Source of the DNA: an uncultured Flavobacteriales bacterium
GTDB taxonomy: Bacteria > Bacteroidota > Bacteroidia > Palsa-965
Direction: 5' to 3'
Length of the DNA stretch: 8,709 nucleotides
NCBI GenBank assembly: GCA_937974275.1
Contig: CALJIF010000146.1
Span: 1 to 8,709, forward strand
The notes under the pieces are model-generated. The model did no database searches. It saw only the letters and a list, made by a program, of their open reading frames with translations, and was not told the DNA's origin. How positions within the stretch are numbered: the first letter of the stretch is position 1; every line of letters starts with the position of its first letter. The position numbers were made by a program, and so were the translations under genes. Positions 1 through 5,682 of the stretch are shown here, piece after piece.

Positions 1-393
1 AAAGGTCATATTCCTGAGAGTGATGGCATCTGGATGCGATTGGTGATTTGGGAATTCATGGCGAAGAGTGGAAAGTCGCTGAATGAATTGATTCAAGAAG
101 TGTATGAGATTACCGGACCGTTTGCATTCGAGCGTGTGGATTTACACTTGGATGAAACGGTGAAACAGAAGATCATTGCTAACTGCGAACAAGGTGCGTA
201 TAAGTCGTTTGGTAACTATAAAATACAAAGGGTCGAAGATCTCGATGGCTGGAAGTATTTCCTGGACGACGAAACCTGGGTAATGATTCGCCCATCCGGA
301 ACAGAACCTGTTTTGCGTACATACGCGGAAGCGTCCTCCAGGGAAGAGGCATTCCGAATTTTGGATGCGGTGAAAACAGTTTTGTTAGGATAA
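1..393 (+). CDS. Phosphoglucomutase/phosphomannomutase family protein, C-terminal end (5' truncated by window)
   Basis: This is the last 130 residues of an alpha-D-phosphohexomutase; the frame is open from base 1 and ends at TAA 391-393. Enzymes of this family move phosphate between C1 and C6 of a hexose through a phosphoserine, feeding glycogen, nucleotide-sugar or cell-wall precursor synthesis. The first residues read KGHIPESDGI, the stretch that normally follows the EESGG sugar-binding loop of domain 3. Domain 4 follows, with the phosphate-binding loop RPSGTEPVLRTYAEA near the end (about bases 286-330). The catalytic serine and metal loop lie outside the window, so glucose, mannose and glucosamine specificity cannot be separated. 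An internal ATG at base 34 is not the start, because family sequence continues upstream of it. No convincing terminator follows. The family call is firm; the exact substrate is not. Confidence 0.93.
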   Translation, partial: KGHIPESDGIWMRLVIWEFMAKSGKSLNELIQEVYEITGPFAFERVDLHLDETVKQKIIANCEQGAYKSFGNYKIQRVEDLDGWKYFLDDETWVMIRPSGTEPVLRTYAEASSREEAFRILDAVKTVLLG

Positions 394-415
394 TTTGGTA
401 CACGTTTTGACCAAA
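394..415. repeat. Perfect 6-bp inverted repeat (TTTGGT-N10-ACCAAA) after the mutase gene
   Basis: TTTGGT at 394-399 is matched by ACCAAA at 410-415, leaving a 10-nt gap. It begins directly after the mutase stop codon and overlaps the proposed -33 element (406-409) of the next gene. There is no T-tract behind it, so it is a poor intrinsic terminator. It could be an operator half-site pair or chance; the arms are short. Confidence 0.35.
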
Positions 416-435
416 GCAATTAATTATTACATTTG
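406..435 (+). promoter_or_regulatory. Bacteroidota-type promoter for the lipoprotein gene
   Basis: TTTG at 406-409 and TACATTTG at 428-435 are separated by 18 nt. This matches the Bacteroidota primary-sigma consensus, a -33 TTTG/TTG and a -7 TAnnTTTG, with both boxes exact and normal spacing. Transcription would begin around 440-445, giving an AT-rich leader of roughly 25-30 nt before ATG 470. The leader has no Shine-Dalgarno sequence, which is usual in this phylum. Confidence 0.7.
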
Positions 436-469
436 TTAAACCTCAATTACTCAAACACCTTTTAATTAC

Positions 470-970
470 ATGAAAAATTCAATCAAAATTCTTGCAGGAT
501 TCGCGCTGTTGAGCGTTGTATTCATGGGTTGTCCTTACGAATCTGAAGTGCCAATCGATAAGCCTGCTATCAAAGTGAACGAAAACTTCATCACCAAGTG
601 GGAAAAGAAGTCTTCCGATACTTACGAGTACAAAGTATCTAAAGTAGATATGTACACGTACAAGATTCTTGAAATCAAGCGTGAAACCAAAGAAGTAAGT
701 GATCGTTATTACGGTTATTTCTCTAAAATCGGTGAAACTGACATGTTTAACATGTACAAGGTGGATACTGATGGTAACCGCACAGGAAAGTACATGATCT
801 ACAAAGCAATTATCTCTGCTACAGGATCTCGTGTAACTTTAGTTGAAATGACAGAGAACGTTGATGAGCAGTTTGAGTCTTCTATGGAGTTGAAAAACTT
901 CATCAAAGCAAACATGAACAACAGCTACTTCTGGGATAAAGACGAAGAAGTTTACTTGATGTCTGAATAA
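470..970 (+). CDS. Predicted lipoprotein of unknown function (166 aa)
   Basis: The product has a short basic start (MKNSIK), a hydrophobic stretch at residues 7-20 and a Cys at 21 in the context VVFMG-C. It is therefore probably processed by signal peptidase II and lipid-anchored; the lipobox is slightly atypical because of Phe and Met. The mature part starts CPYESEVPIDKP and is rich in Lys, Glu and Tyr. Alternating polar/aromatic stretches such as YEYKVSKVDMYTYKILEI suggest a small beta-rich domain. No family or catalytic motif is recognised. The gene stands alone between its own promoter and a strong terminator, so it is probably a monocistronic unit. The ATG at 470 is chosen because it begins the signal peptide directly. 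Lipid attachment is well supported; the function is unknown. Confidence 0.85.
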   Translation: MKNSIKILAGFALLSVVFMGCPYESEVPIDKPAIKVNENFITKWEKKSSDTYEYKVSKVDMYTYKILEIKRETKEVSDRYYGYFSKIGETDMFNMYKVDTDGNRTGKYMIYKAIISATGSRVTLVEMTENVDEQFESSMELKNFIKANMNNSYFWDKDEEVYLMSE

Positions 971-987
971 TCAGTCATTACTGAAAT

Positions 988-1020
988 AAAAAATCCTCAC
1001 TACGGTGGGGATTTTTTTTT
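988..1020 (+). terminator. Rho-independent terminator after the lipoprotein gene
   Basis: The core stem AATCCTCAC (992-1000) pairs with GTGGGGATT (1005-1013), with one T-G wobble and a four-base TACG loop. The stem is extended by an A-run before it and a nine-T tract after it (1012-1020). The A-run means it could also work in the opposite direction, but no minus-strand gene ends here. Confidence 0.92.
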
Positions 1021-1031
1021 GTAGTTATATG

Positions 1032-1039
1032 TACTTTAG
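1032..1039 (+). promoter_or_regulatory. Possible -7 element just upstream of nth
   Basis: TACTTTAG matches TAnnTTTG at all but one base and ends four bases before the nth ATG at 1044. If it is used, the transcript would start at or almost at the start codon. No good -33 TTG is seen at the right spacing, so the call is weak. Some promoter is needed here because a strong terminator lies directly upstream. Confidence 0.35.
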
Positions 1040-1043
1040 AAGC

Positions 1044-1685
1044 ATGACGAAACAGGAACGATTTGATGCAGTATTATCATGGTTTCAGCAAAACATGCCC
1101 GTGGCCGAAACCGAATTGCATTACGCGAATCCTTATCAATTGCTGGTTGCCGTTATTCTGTCGGCACAATGCACGGATAAACGTGTGAATATGGTTACTC
1201 CGGCTTTGTTCGAACGTTTTCCGAATGCATTCGAATTAGCCAAGTCCGATTCCGACGAAGTATTTCAATACATCAGGAGCATCAGCTATCCCAATAACAA
1301 AGCGAAACATCTGGTAGGCATGGCTAAAATGCTGACAGAAGATTTTAATAATGTAGTGCCCGGAGAAGTGGATCAATTAGTAAAACTTCCGGGTGTAGGG
1401 CGTAAAACGGCGAATGTAATTGCTTCCGTGGTTTACGATAAACCCGCTTTAGCCGTTGATACACATGTGTTTCGCGTTTCTGCCCGACTCGGACTGACGC
1501 GTGGTGCCAAAACTCCGCTACAAACGGAACAACAACTCATGAAATATATTCCTGAGCATCTGGTGGCAGTCGCTCATCACTGGCTCATCTTACACGGCCG
1601 TTATACGTGTCTGGCGCGAAGTCCCAAATGCGAAACGTGCCAGTTTAATTCCTGGTGTCCGTATTTCAAGAAAATGAATAAGTAA
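1044..1685 (+). CDS. nth: Endonuclease III (DNA glycosylase / AP lyase)
   Basis: This base-excision-repair enzyme removes oxidised pyrimidines from DNA and cleaves the abasic site by beta-elimination. All landmarks are present in the 213-residue product, close to the usual ~211. The helix-hairpin-helix LPGVGRKTANV lies at 115-125 with catalytic Lys121. VDTHVFRV (138-145) holds catalytic Asp139. A 4Fe-4S cluster motif C-x6-C-x2-C-x5-C uses Cys189, 196, 199 and 205. The N-terminal QLLVAVILSAQCTD is the family's conserved first helix. The ATG at 1044 is preferred. A GTG at 1005 lies inside the terminator stem, and an ATG at 1029 adds five residues without family support. The gene ends 6 bp from the oppositely oriented membrane-protein gene. 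The enzyme is cytoplasmic and housekeeping, and looks intact. Confidence 0.97.
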   Translation: MTKQERFDAVLSWFQQNMPVAETELHYANPYQLLVAVILSAQCTDKRVNMVTPALFERFPNAFELAKSDSDEVFQYIRSISYPNNKAKHLVGMAKMLTEDFNNVVPGEVDQLVKLPGVGRKTANVIASVVYDKPALAVDTHVFRVSARLGLTRGAKTPLQTEQQLMKYIPEHLVAVAHHWLILHGRYTCLARSPKCETCQFNSWCPYFKKMNK

Positions 1686-1691
1686 TTCGTA

Positions 1692-2027
1692 TTACCAGCC
1701 CATAATATCGGCCATGCCCCAAAGTAACAGCAGGGCTCCCACAGTTGTTAAACCGTACATAACGAGTTTAATATCGCCTCCGGAATGATGAAGAATAACG
1801 GTGATCAGAAAACCGAATACCAAGATCACAGAACCGATTCCCGCTAGCACCACACCACGCTTTCGTCTTTTCGCATAATAATGCTCTTTCACCACTTTCA
1901 TGATGGCGTCAAGTTCTTCTTGCGTTAGCTTCGATTCCTGCAATTGCCTGCGAATATGATCGGGTTCATGTCCGCGATAAATTAACGCAATGGCAGCCTG
2001 TTCATGTTGTTCCTGAAGACTTGGCAT
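1692..2027 (-). CDS. Small two-helix membrane protein of unknown function (111 aa)
   Basis: The N-terminal half (residues 1-56) is polar and predicted helical: HEQAAIALIYRGHEPDHIRR followed by TQEELDAIMKVVKEHYYAKRRKR. Two hydrophobic segments follow at about 59-80 and 86-109, joined by a short HSGGD loop, and the protein ends at MGW. The basic cluster AKRRKRG before the first segment suggests a cytoplasmic N-terminal domain by the positive-inside rule, and a helical hairpin in the inner membrane. No cysteine, signal peptide or known motif is seen. Its stop is 6 bp from the nth stop (convergent), and it is divergent from pepT across a 118-bp gap. A clear promoter was not found, and the start ATG at 2027 has no Shine-Dalgarno sequence. 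It is probably a real gene, given its coherent architecture and tight packing. The function is unknown. Confidence 0.8.
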   Translation of the reverse strand: MPSLQEQHEQAAIALIYRGHEPDHIRRQLQESKLTQEELDAIMKVVKEHYYAKRRKRGVVLAGIGSVILVFGFLITVILHHSGGDIKLVMYGLTTVGALLLLWGMADIMGW

Positions 2028-2052
2028 GTGGGGTTAATATTTCGGTATTGGA

Positions 2053-2088
2053 ATTTACGGATTTACGGACTTCGATGTTGCACTTCGA
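2053..2088. repeat. Short direct repeats in the divergent intergenic region
   Basis: ATTTACGG occurs twice in tandem (2053-2060 and 2061-2068). Immediately after it, ACTTCGA occurs at 2069-2075 and again at 2082-2088. The cluster sits between the membrane-protein start (2027) and pepT (2146). It could be a regulator site for the divergent pair or a relic of a dispersed intergenic repeat. Function is not shown. Confidence 0.45.
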
Positions 2089-2133
2089 AATAATATGGAT
2101 TTAGTCTAAACACGAACAAGCAAAACAGAATGC

Positions 2134-2141
2134 TATTTTTA
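2134..2141 (+). promoter_or_regulatory. Possible -7 element just upstream of pepT
   Basis: TATTTTTA fits TAnnTTTG at all but the last base and lies four bases before the pepT ATG, the same spacing as the candidate in front of nth. No convincing -33 box was found. If real, pepT would have a leaderless or nearly leaderless mRNA. Confidence 0.35.
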
Positions 2142-2145
2142 CATC

Positions 2146-3390
2146 ATGAACAATTACAACTACACCGTTACCGAGCGCTTTTTACGCTATGTGAAGATTG
2201 ACACACAATCGGATCCTGCTTCACCAACTTGTCCTTCCACAGAAAAACAGAAAAATCTGGGACGTTTGTTAGTGGAAGAGTTGCTGGCCATGGGAATTAC
2301 GGATGCGGAAATGGATGAAAACGGCTATGTGTACGGAACAATTCCCTCGAATACCAACAAACAAGTGCCCGTGATCTGTTTTTGTTCTCACATGGATACT
2401 TCACCGGATTGCACAGGTGCTAACGTCAATCCACAGATAGTGCGCAACTATAAAGGCACTGATATTGTATTGGTGAATGATCCTTCTCAGGTTATTCGCC
2501 CTTCTGAACATCCGAATTTGTTGGAGCAAATCGGTAATGATATTATCACCACAGATGGAACAACATTGCTGGGCGCCGATAACAAAGCAGGTGTTGCTGA
2601 AATTATGGATGCTGCGCATTTCCTCATGACCCATCCTGAAGTGAAACACGGCACCATCAAAATTTTATTTACTCCCGACGAAGAAATCGGGCGTGGTGTA
2701 GATAAAGTAAATCTTGCTAAAGTTGGTGCTGATTTTGGTTACACGATGGATGGTGAGAATGCCGGAAATATTGAAGACGAAACGTTTTCGGCAGATGGAG
2801 CTAAACTGACTATTCAGGGAGTGAGTACGCATCCCGGGTTTGCTAAAGGCAAAATGGAACATGCGATTAAAATTGCAGCTCGAATAATTGCCTCACTGCC
2901 GCAGGATAAACATACACCGGAAACAACGGAACACAAAGAGCCGTTTATTCATCCAACCGGTATAACAGGTTCCTTGGAGTCGGCCACGGTAAATTTCATT
3001 TTACGTGCTTTTGATACTGCAACGTTAAAGGAAATGGCAACTATTGTGGATCAGACTGCCGCAACGATCATAAAAGACTATCCCAACTCTTCTTATAAAC
3101 TTGAAGTGTTTGAGCAGTATCGTAACATGAAAGAAGTGTTGGATAAGCATCCTCAAGTGGTAGACTTTGCTTTGGAAGCTATTGCCCGTGCGGGAATGAA
3201 GCCTCAACGCACCAGCATTCGCGGTGGGACAGACGGATCGCGTTTGTCGTATATGGGTTTACCGTGTCCTAATATTTTCGCCGGCGAGCATGCGTTTCAT
3301 TCGCGTTTAGAGTGGGTAAGTGTACAGGATATGCAAAAGGCTGTGGATACCATTGTGCATTTGGTAGGTATTTGGGAAGAGAAAAGTTAG
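2146..3390 (+). CDS. pepT: Peptidase T (zinc aminotripeptidase, M20 family)
   Basis: PepT removes the N-terminal residue of tripeptides in the cytoplasm, completing peptide breakdown. The 414-residue product matches the usual ~410. Residues expected from the M20/PepT structures are all present. SHMDTSPD contains metal ligand His82 and catalytic Asp84. LLGADNKAG contains bridging Asp145. TPDEEIGRG contains catalytic Glu179 and ligand Glu180. TMDGENAG contains Asp202, and HAFHSRLEW near the C-terminus carries the last His ligand (385). GGTDGSRLS at 360-368 is the conserved substrate-site segment. The lid/dimerisation domain, beginning around SADGAKLTIQGVSTHPGFAKG (216-235), is intact. The start ATG at 2146 begins the family sequence (YTVTERFLRYVKIDTQSD). 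The gene is convergent with rsmF, with only 4 bp between stop codons. Confidence 0.97.
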   Translation: MNNYNYTVTERFLRYVKIDTQSDPASPTCPSTEKQKNLGRLLVEELLAMGITDAEMDENGYVYGTIPSNTNKQVPVICFCSHMDTSPDCTGANVNPQIVRNYKGTDIVLVNDPSQVIRPSEHPNLLEQIGNDIITTDGTTLLGADNKAGVAEIMDAAHFLMTHPEVKHGTIKILFTPDEEIGRGVDKVNLAKVGADFGYTMDGENAGNIEDETFSADGAKLTIQGVSTHPGFAKGKMEHAIKIAARIIASLPQDKHTPETTEHKEPFIHPTGITGSLESATVNFILRAFDTATLKEMATIVDQTAATIIKDYPNSSYKLEVFEQYRNMKEVLDKHPQVVDFALEAIARAGMKPQRTSIRGGTDGSRLSYMGLPCPNIFAGEHAFHSRLEWVSVQDMQKAVDTIVHLVGIWEEKS

Positions 3391-3394
3391 TTCT

Positions 3395-4744
3395 CTACAA
3401 TTTCCGAATCCTCCATTCCTGAGGATATAAACTGTTGGAACGTTTACCGATAGCATTAATAAACCCTAACGGCATTCCGGAATAGCTGAGCAGGTGAATT
3501 CCTGTTGCGTTTACCGGATGTATATCCTGACGCGCCAGAAATTTCAAAGCATCTTCCAAACTCAAGTCAACTTCGGGATAGTAACCACGCTTATAATGTA
3601 ACGATAAAGCCAATGCATGCAATGGTTTGCCGGCTTTTCGTGCATCAGCCATCGGTATGCCTGTGTGAATAACGTGGAAGGAATCGAGTAAGTGCAGCAC
3701 TAATTTTTCATGTGTCAATGGCACCGCTACGATTTCTTCTCCTTTTTGTAAAAAAATGTATTGATCGGAGTGATGTAGCATGTTTTTAAGTTCCGGCACC
3801 ATCTTCTTGTCTGCCGCCGAAATGCCTTTTGGTAAGCGGAAGCGCACGGAATTACTGCGACTTGTTTTGCGCAATACCGCCAGAAAAAAGCCTTCACCTT
3901 GTGTTAAATGCGGGTAAAAGTGATAACCCAAAACTCCGTTGCACCGACCTTCTTTCACGACAACGCCTTCCGGAAAAGTGAGTGGTAGGGTTTCAAATTC
4001 AAGTTCTTCCTGCAAGCGCGACAGGTTGTTCTCGTTCTCTTCCGGATTGAAGGTGCAAGTAGAATAAAAAAGTAATCCGCCTTCATTCAAGGAGGGCCAA
4101 ATATCATGAATGATGCGTTGTTGGCGGGCACTGCACAATTTGACATTGTCCATCGACCATTCAGAGATAGCATTTACATCACGACGAAACAAACCTTCTC
4201 CCGAACACGGCACATCCGCCATAATTACATCAAACAATCCTTCTTGTTTCCCGATAACTGCAGGATCTTCAGAAATTACGGCAACATTGTCGAAACCCCA
4301 TTTGATGCAGTTTTCGGCCAATACCTGCGCCCGCGTTTTTATGACTTCGTTGCTGACAAGAAAACCGGTTCCTTTCAGCAATGATAGCAAATGAGTTGAT
4401 TTCCCACCCGGAGCACCGCACAAATCAAGCACAATAGGATTTTCAATTGCAGCAGCATGTTGTTTCCATGCCAATTCAATACTCATCGAACTGGCTTCCT
4501 GCACATAATAACATCCGGCGTGAAATAACGGATCGTGTGTGAATGACGGACGTTCTTGCAAATAGTATCCGGTATCACACCACAAAACACGTTGGGCATT
4601 TGCCGGTGCCGTTCCTTTAATCGGATGAATACGAAGTGAAGTAGGTGCAGGTTGTTCGTACGCACGCAGCAAATCGTCAACTTCATTACCTAACTGAAGT
4701 CGCAACGCATGCAAATGTTCTTCCGGTAATTGTATCGCGCTCAT
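3395..4744 (-). CDS. rsmF: RsmF-like rRNA cytosine-C5 methyltransferase
   Basis: This SAM-dependent RNA m5C methyltransferase of the NOP2/Sun (RsmB/RsmF) family probably modifies 16S rRNA. In the 449-residue product an N-terminal RNA-binding region includes TSLRIHPIKG and YYVQEASSM (79-87). The SAM motif I is LDLCGAPGGKST (106-117). DVPCSGEG (177-184) supplies the general Cys180, and FYSTCTFNPEENE (226-238) supplies the nucleophile Cys230. The part after about residue 290 fits the RsmF C-terminal PUA-like region (GIPMADARKAGKPLHALALS). The start at 4744 is preferred: it forms an ATGA overlap with the upstream DUF4846 stop, and MSAIQLPEEH starts like the family. An in-frame ATG at 4822 would add 26 unrelated residues read from inside the DUF4846 gene. 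It is probably the last gene of the minus-strand operon. The enzyme class is certain; the exact target base is not. Confidence 0.92.
   Translation of the reverse strand: MSAIQLPEEHLHALRLQLGNEVDDLLRAYEQPAPTSLRIHPIKGTAPANAQRVLWCDTGYYLQERPSFTHDPLFHAGCYYVQEASSMSIELAWKQHAAAIENPIVLDLCGAPGGKSTHLLSLLKGTGFLVSNEVIKTRAQVLAENCIKWGFDNVAVISEDPAVIGKQEGLFDVIMADVPCSGEGLFRRDVNAISEWSMDNVKLCSARQQRIIHDIWPSLNEGGLLFYSTCTFNPEENENNLSRLQEELEFETLPLTFPEGVVVKEGRCNGVLGYHFYPHLTQGEGFFLAVLRKTSRSNSVRFRLPKGISAADKKMVPELKNMLHHSDQYIFLQKGEEIVAVPLTHEKLVLHLLDSFHVIHTGIPMADARKAGKPLHALALSLHYKRGYYPEVDLSLEDALKFLARQDIHPVNATGIHLLSYSGMPLGFINAIGKRSNSLYPQEWRIRKL
4741..4744 (-). promoter_or_regulatory. ATGA stop-start overlap coupling the DUF4846 gene to rsmF
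   Basis: The minus strand reads ATGA: ATG starts rsmF (4744-4742) and TGA ends the upstream gene (4743-4741). This arrangement normally permits termination-reinitiation and decides the rsmF start. Confidence 0.8.
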
Positions 4745-5682
4745 TGGAATCGTTTGATTTGTGCCGTTGTGAAATCCCATTCGGGTGTTAGAAATGAAGA
4801 GCCCGGAATCACCCGAATCCATGGACTTATAGCGGATTCTTCGAAGTTTTTAACGACGTGTATTTGTTGTGCCGGCATGTAGCTCTGCGCAACGATGACG
4901 ACTGTTTCGCCTTTCGTATTGCGAGCAACATCCATGATCATCACTGCATGTCCCGGAGAACCACCGCGAATGAATAAATCTCCTGCTTGAATTGAATCCG
5001 CAGATACGTTTTTCATTTCCCGTTCCAGCGATAGTGTACCGGCGTACATGAAAATATAGTCGAGGTAGGTGCGTAAATTCTTGTGGTCTTCAATTGTTCC
5101 TGAAACCGGTTGTTGCCAAACTACGCGTGTTTTGTTGCCTTCAATCTTGATACGTTTACCTTTCATCCAATCGGCATAACCCATAGGATCTCCGCTGGTA
5201 AATCGAAAAGTTATTTGGTCGTATTTTTTCTTGCTAAACAAATACTCCGCACGTAAACGCATACAAGCATCGGCACATTGTTGTAAGTCTTTTTTGCCCG
5301 GATCAATATCAAGAATGGTATGATGCACATCTTGTCTGTTCTTCGGTTGCCCGTTAAACAACAATACGTGGCCCTGATTATTGGCAATTGGAACATGACG
5401 TAACCATTGCGCGAATGTTCCCGGCGCTGCGCTGACTCTGTAAAAGCCTTTAGGTGGTGCAATTACTGCACATAAGGAAACCGCATTGGAATCGAACGAT
5501 TTCCATTTATAATCGGTAAAATTCGGGGAACACGAATCGGGTAGGAGAGTATCGCCTGCAATAACTTCGAAATGTTCTTGTGGAGGATTTCCAAATTCTG
5601 CAGAACAATTATACAGACCAATTCCGGAAATGATCGTAACGGCGAAACCTGCGGCAATACTATTTGCCTTTGGCCTTGTCAT
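4741..5682 (-). CDS. DUF4846 family protein, membrane-anchored or secreted (313 aa)
   Basis: The sequence fits DUF4846, a family of Bacteroidota and some other bacteria with no established function. Recognisable segments are LQQCADACMRLRAEYLF (133-149), SGDPMGYADWMKGKR (163-177), YLDYIFMYAGTLSLEREM (206-223), AGDLFIRGGSPGHAVMIMDVA (233-253) and ISPWIRV (285-291). Residues 8-25 are hydrophobic after a basic start (MTRPK), so the protein enters the envelope. Cys26 follows LYN, a poor lipobox, so either cleavage or an uncleaved anchor is possible. The GD...PGHAV pattern resembles the histidine region of NlpC/P60- or CHAP-type hydrolases, and Cys136/Cys140 lie upstream; catalysis is inference only. 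The ATG at 5682 overlaps the end of the repeat-protein gene by 23 bp. A longer frame from 5757 would begin deep inside that gene and add 25 residues ahead of the signal segment. Confidence 0.87.
   Translation of the reverse strand: MTRPKANSIAAGFAVTIISGIGLYNCSAEFGNPPQEHFEVIAGDTLLPDSCSPNFTDYKWKSFDSNAVSLCAVIAPPKGFYRVSAAPGTFAQWLRHVPIANNQGHVLLFNGQPKNRQDVHHTILDIDPGKKDLQQCADACMRLRAEYLFSKKKYDQITFRFTSGDPMGYADWMKGKRIKIEGNKTRVVWQQPVSGTIEDHKNLRTYLDYIFMYAGTLSLEREMKNVSADSIQAGDLFIRGGSPGHAVMIMDVARNTKGETVVIVAQSYMPAQQIHVVKNFEESAISPWIRVIPGSSFLTPEWDFTTAQIKRFQ
5660..5682 (-). promoter_or_regulatory. 23-bp overlap between the repeat-protein gene end and the DUF4846 start
   Basis: The repeat protein ends at TAG 5662-5660 while the DUF4846 ATG is at 5682-5680 in another frame. 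No promoter or Shine-Dalgarno sequence can be separated from coding sequence here. Co-transcription and translational coupling are therefore likely. Confidence 0.65.

Noticed and set aside
1005..1043. Earlier GTG start for nth
   Set aside because: It lies inside the terminator hairpin, and the added residues do not fit the endonuclease III family. ATG 1044 gives the standard length.
4106..4394. Plus-strand frames inside rsmF
   Set aside because: They are antisense to conserved methyltransferase motifs, with no recognisable product.
4745..4822. Upstream ATG at 4822 for the RsmF-like gene
   Set aside because: It would read 26 extra residues from inside the DUF4846 gene. The ATGA overlap at 4744 gives a family-like N-terminus.
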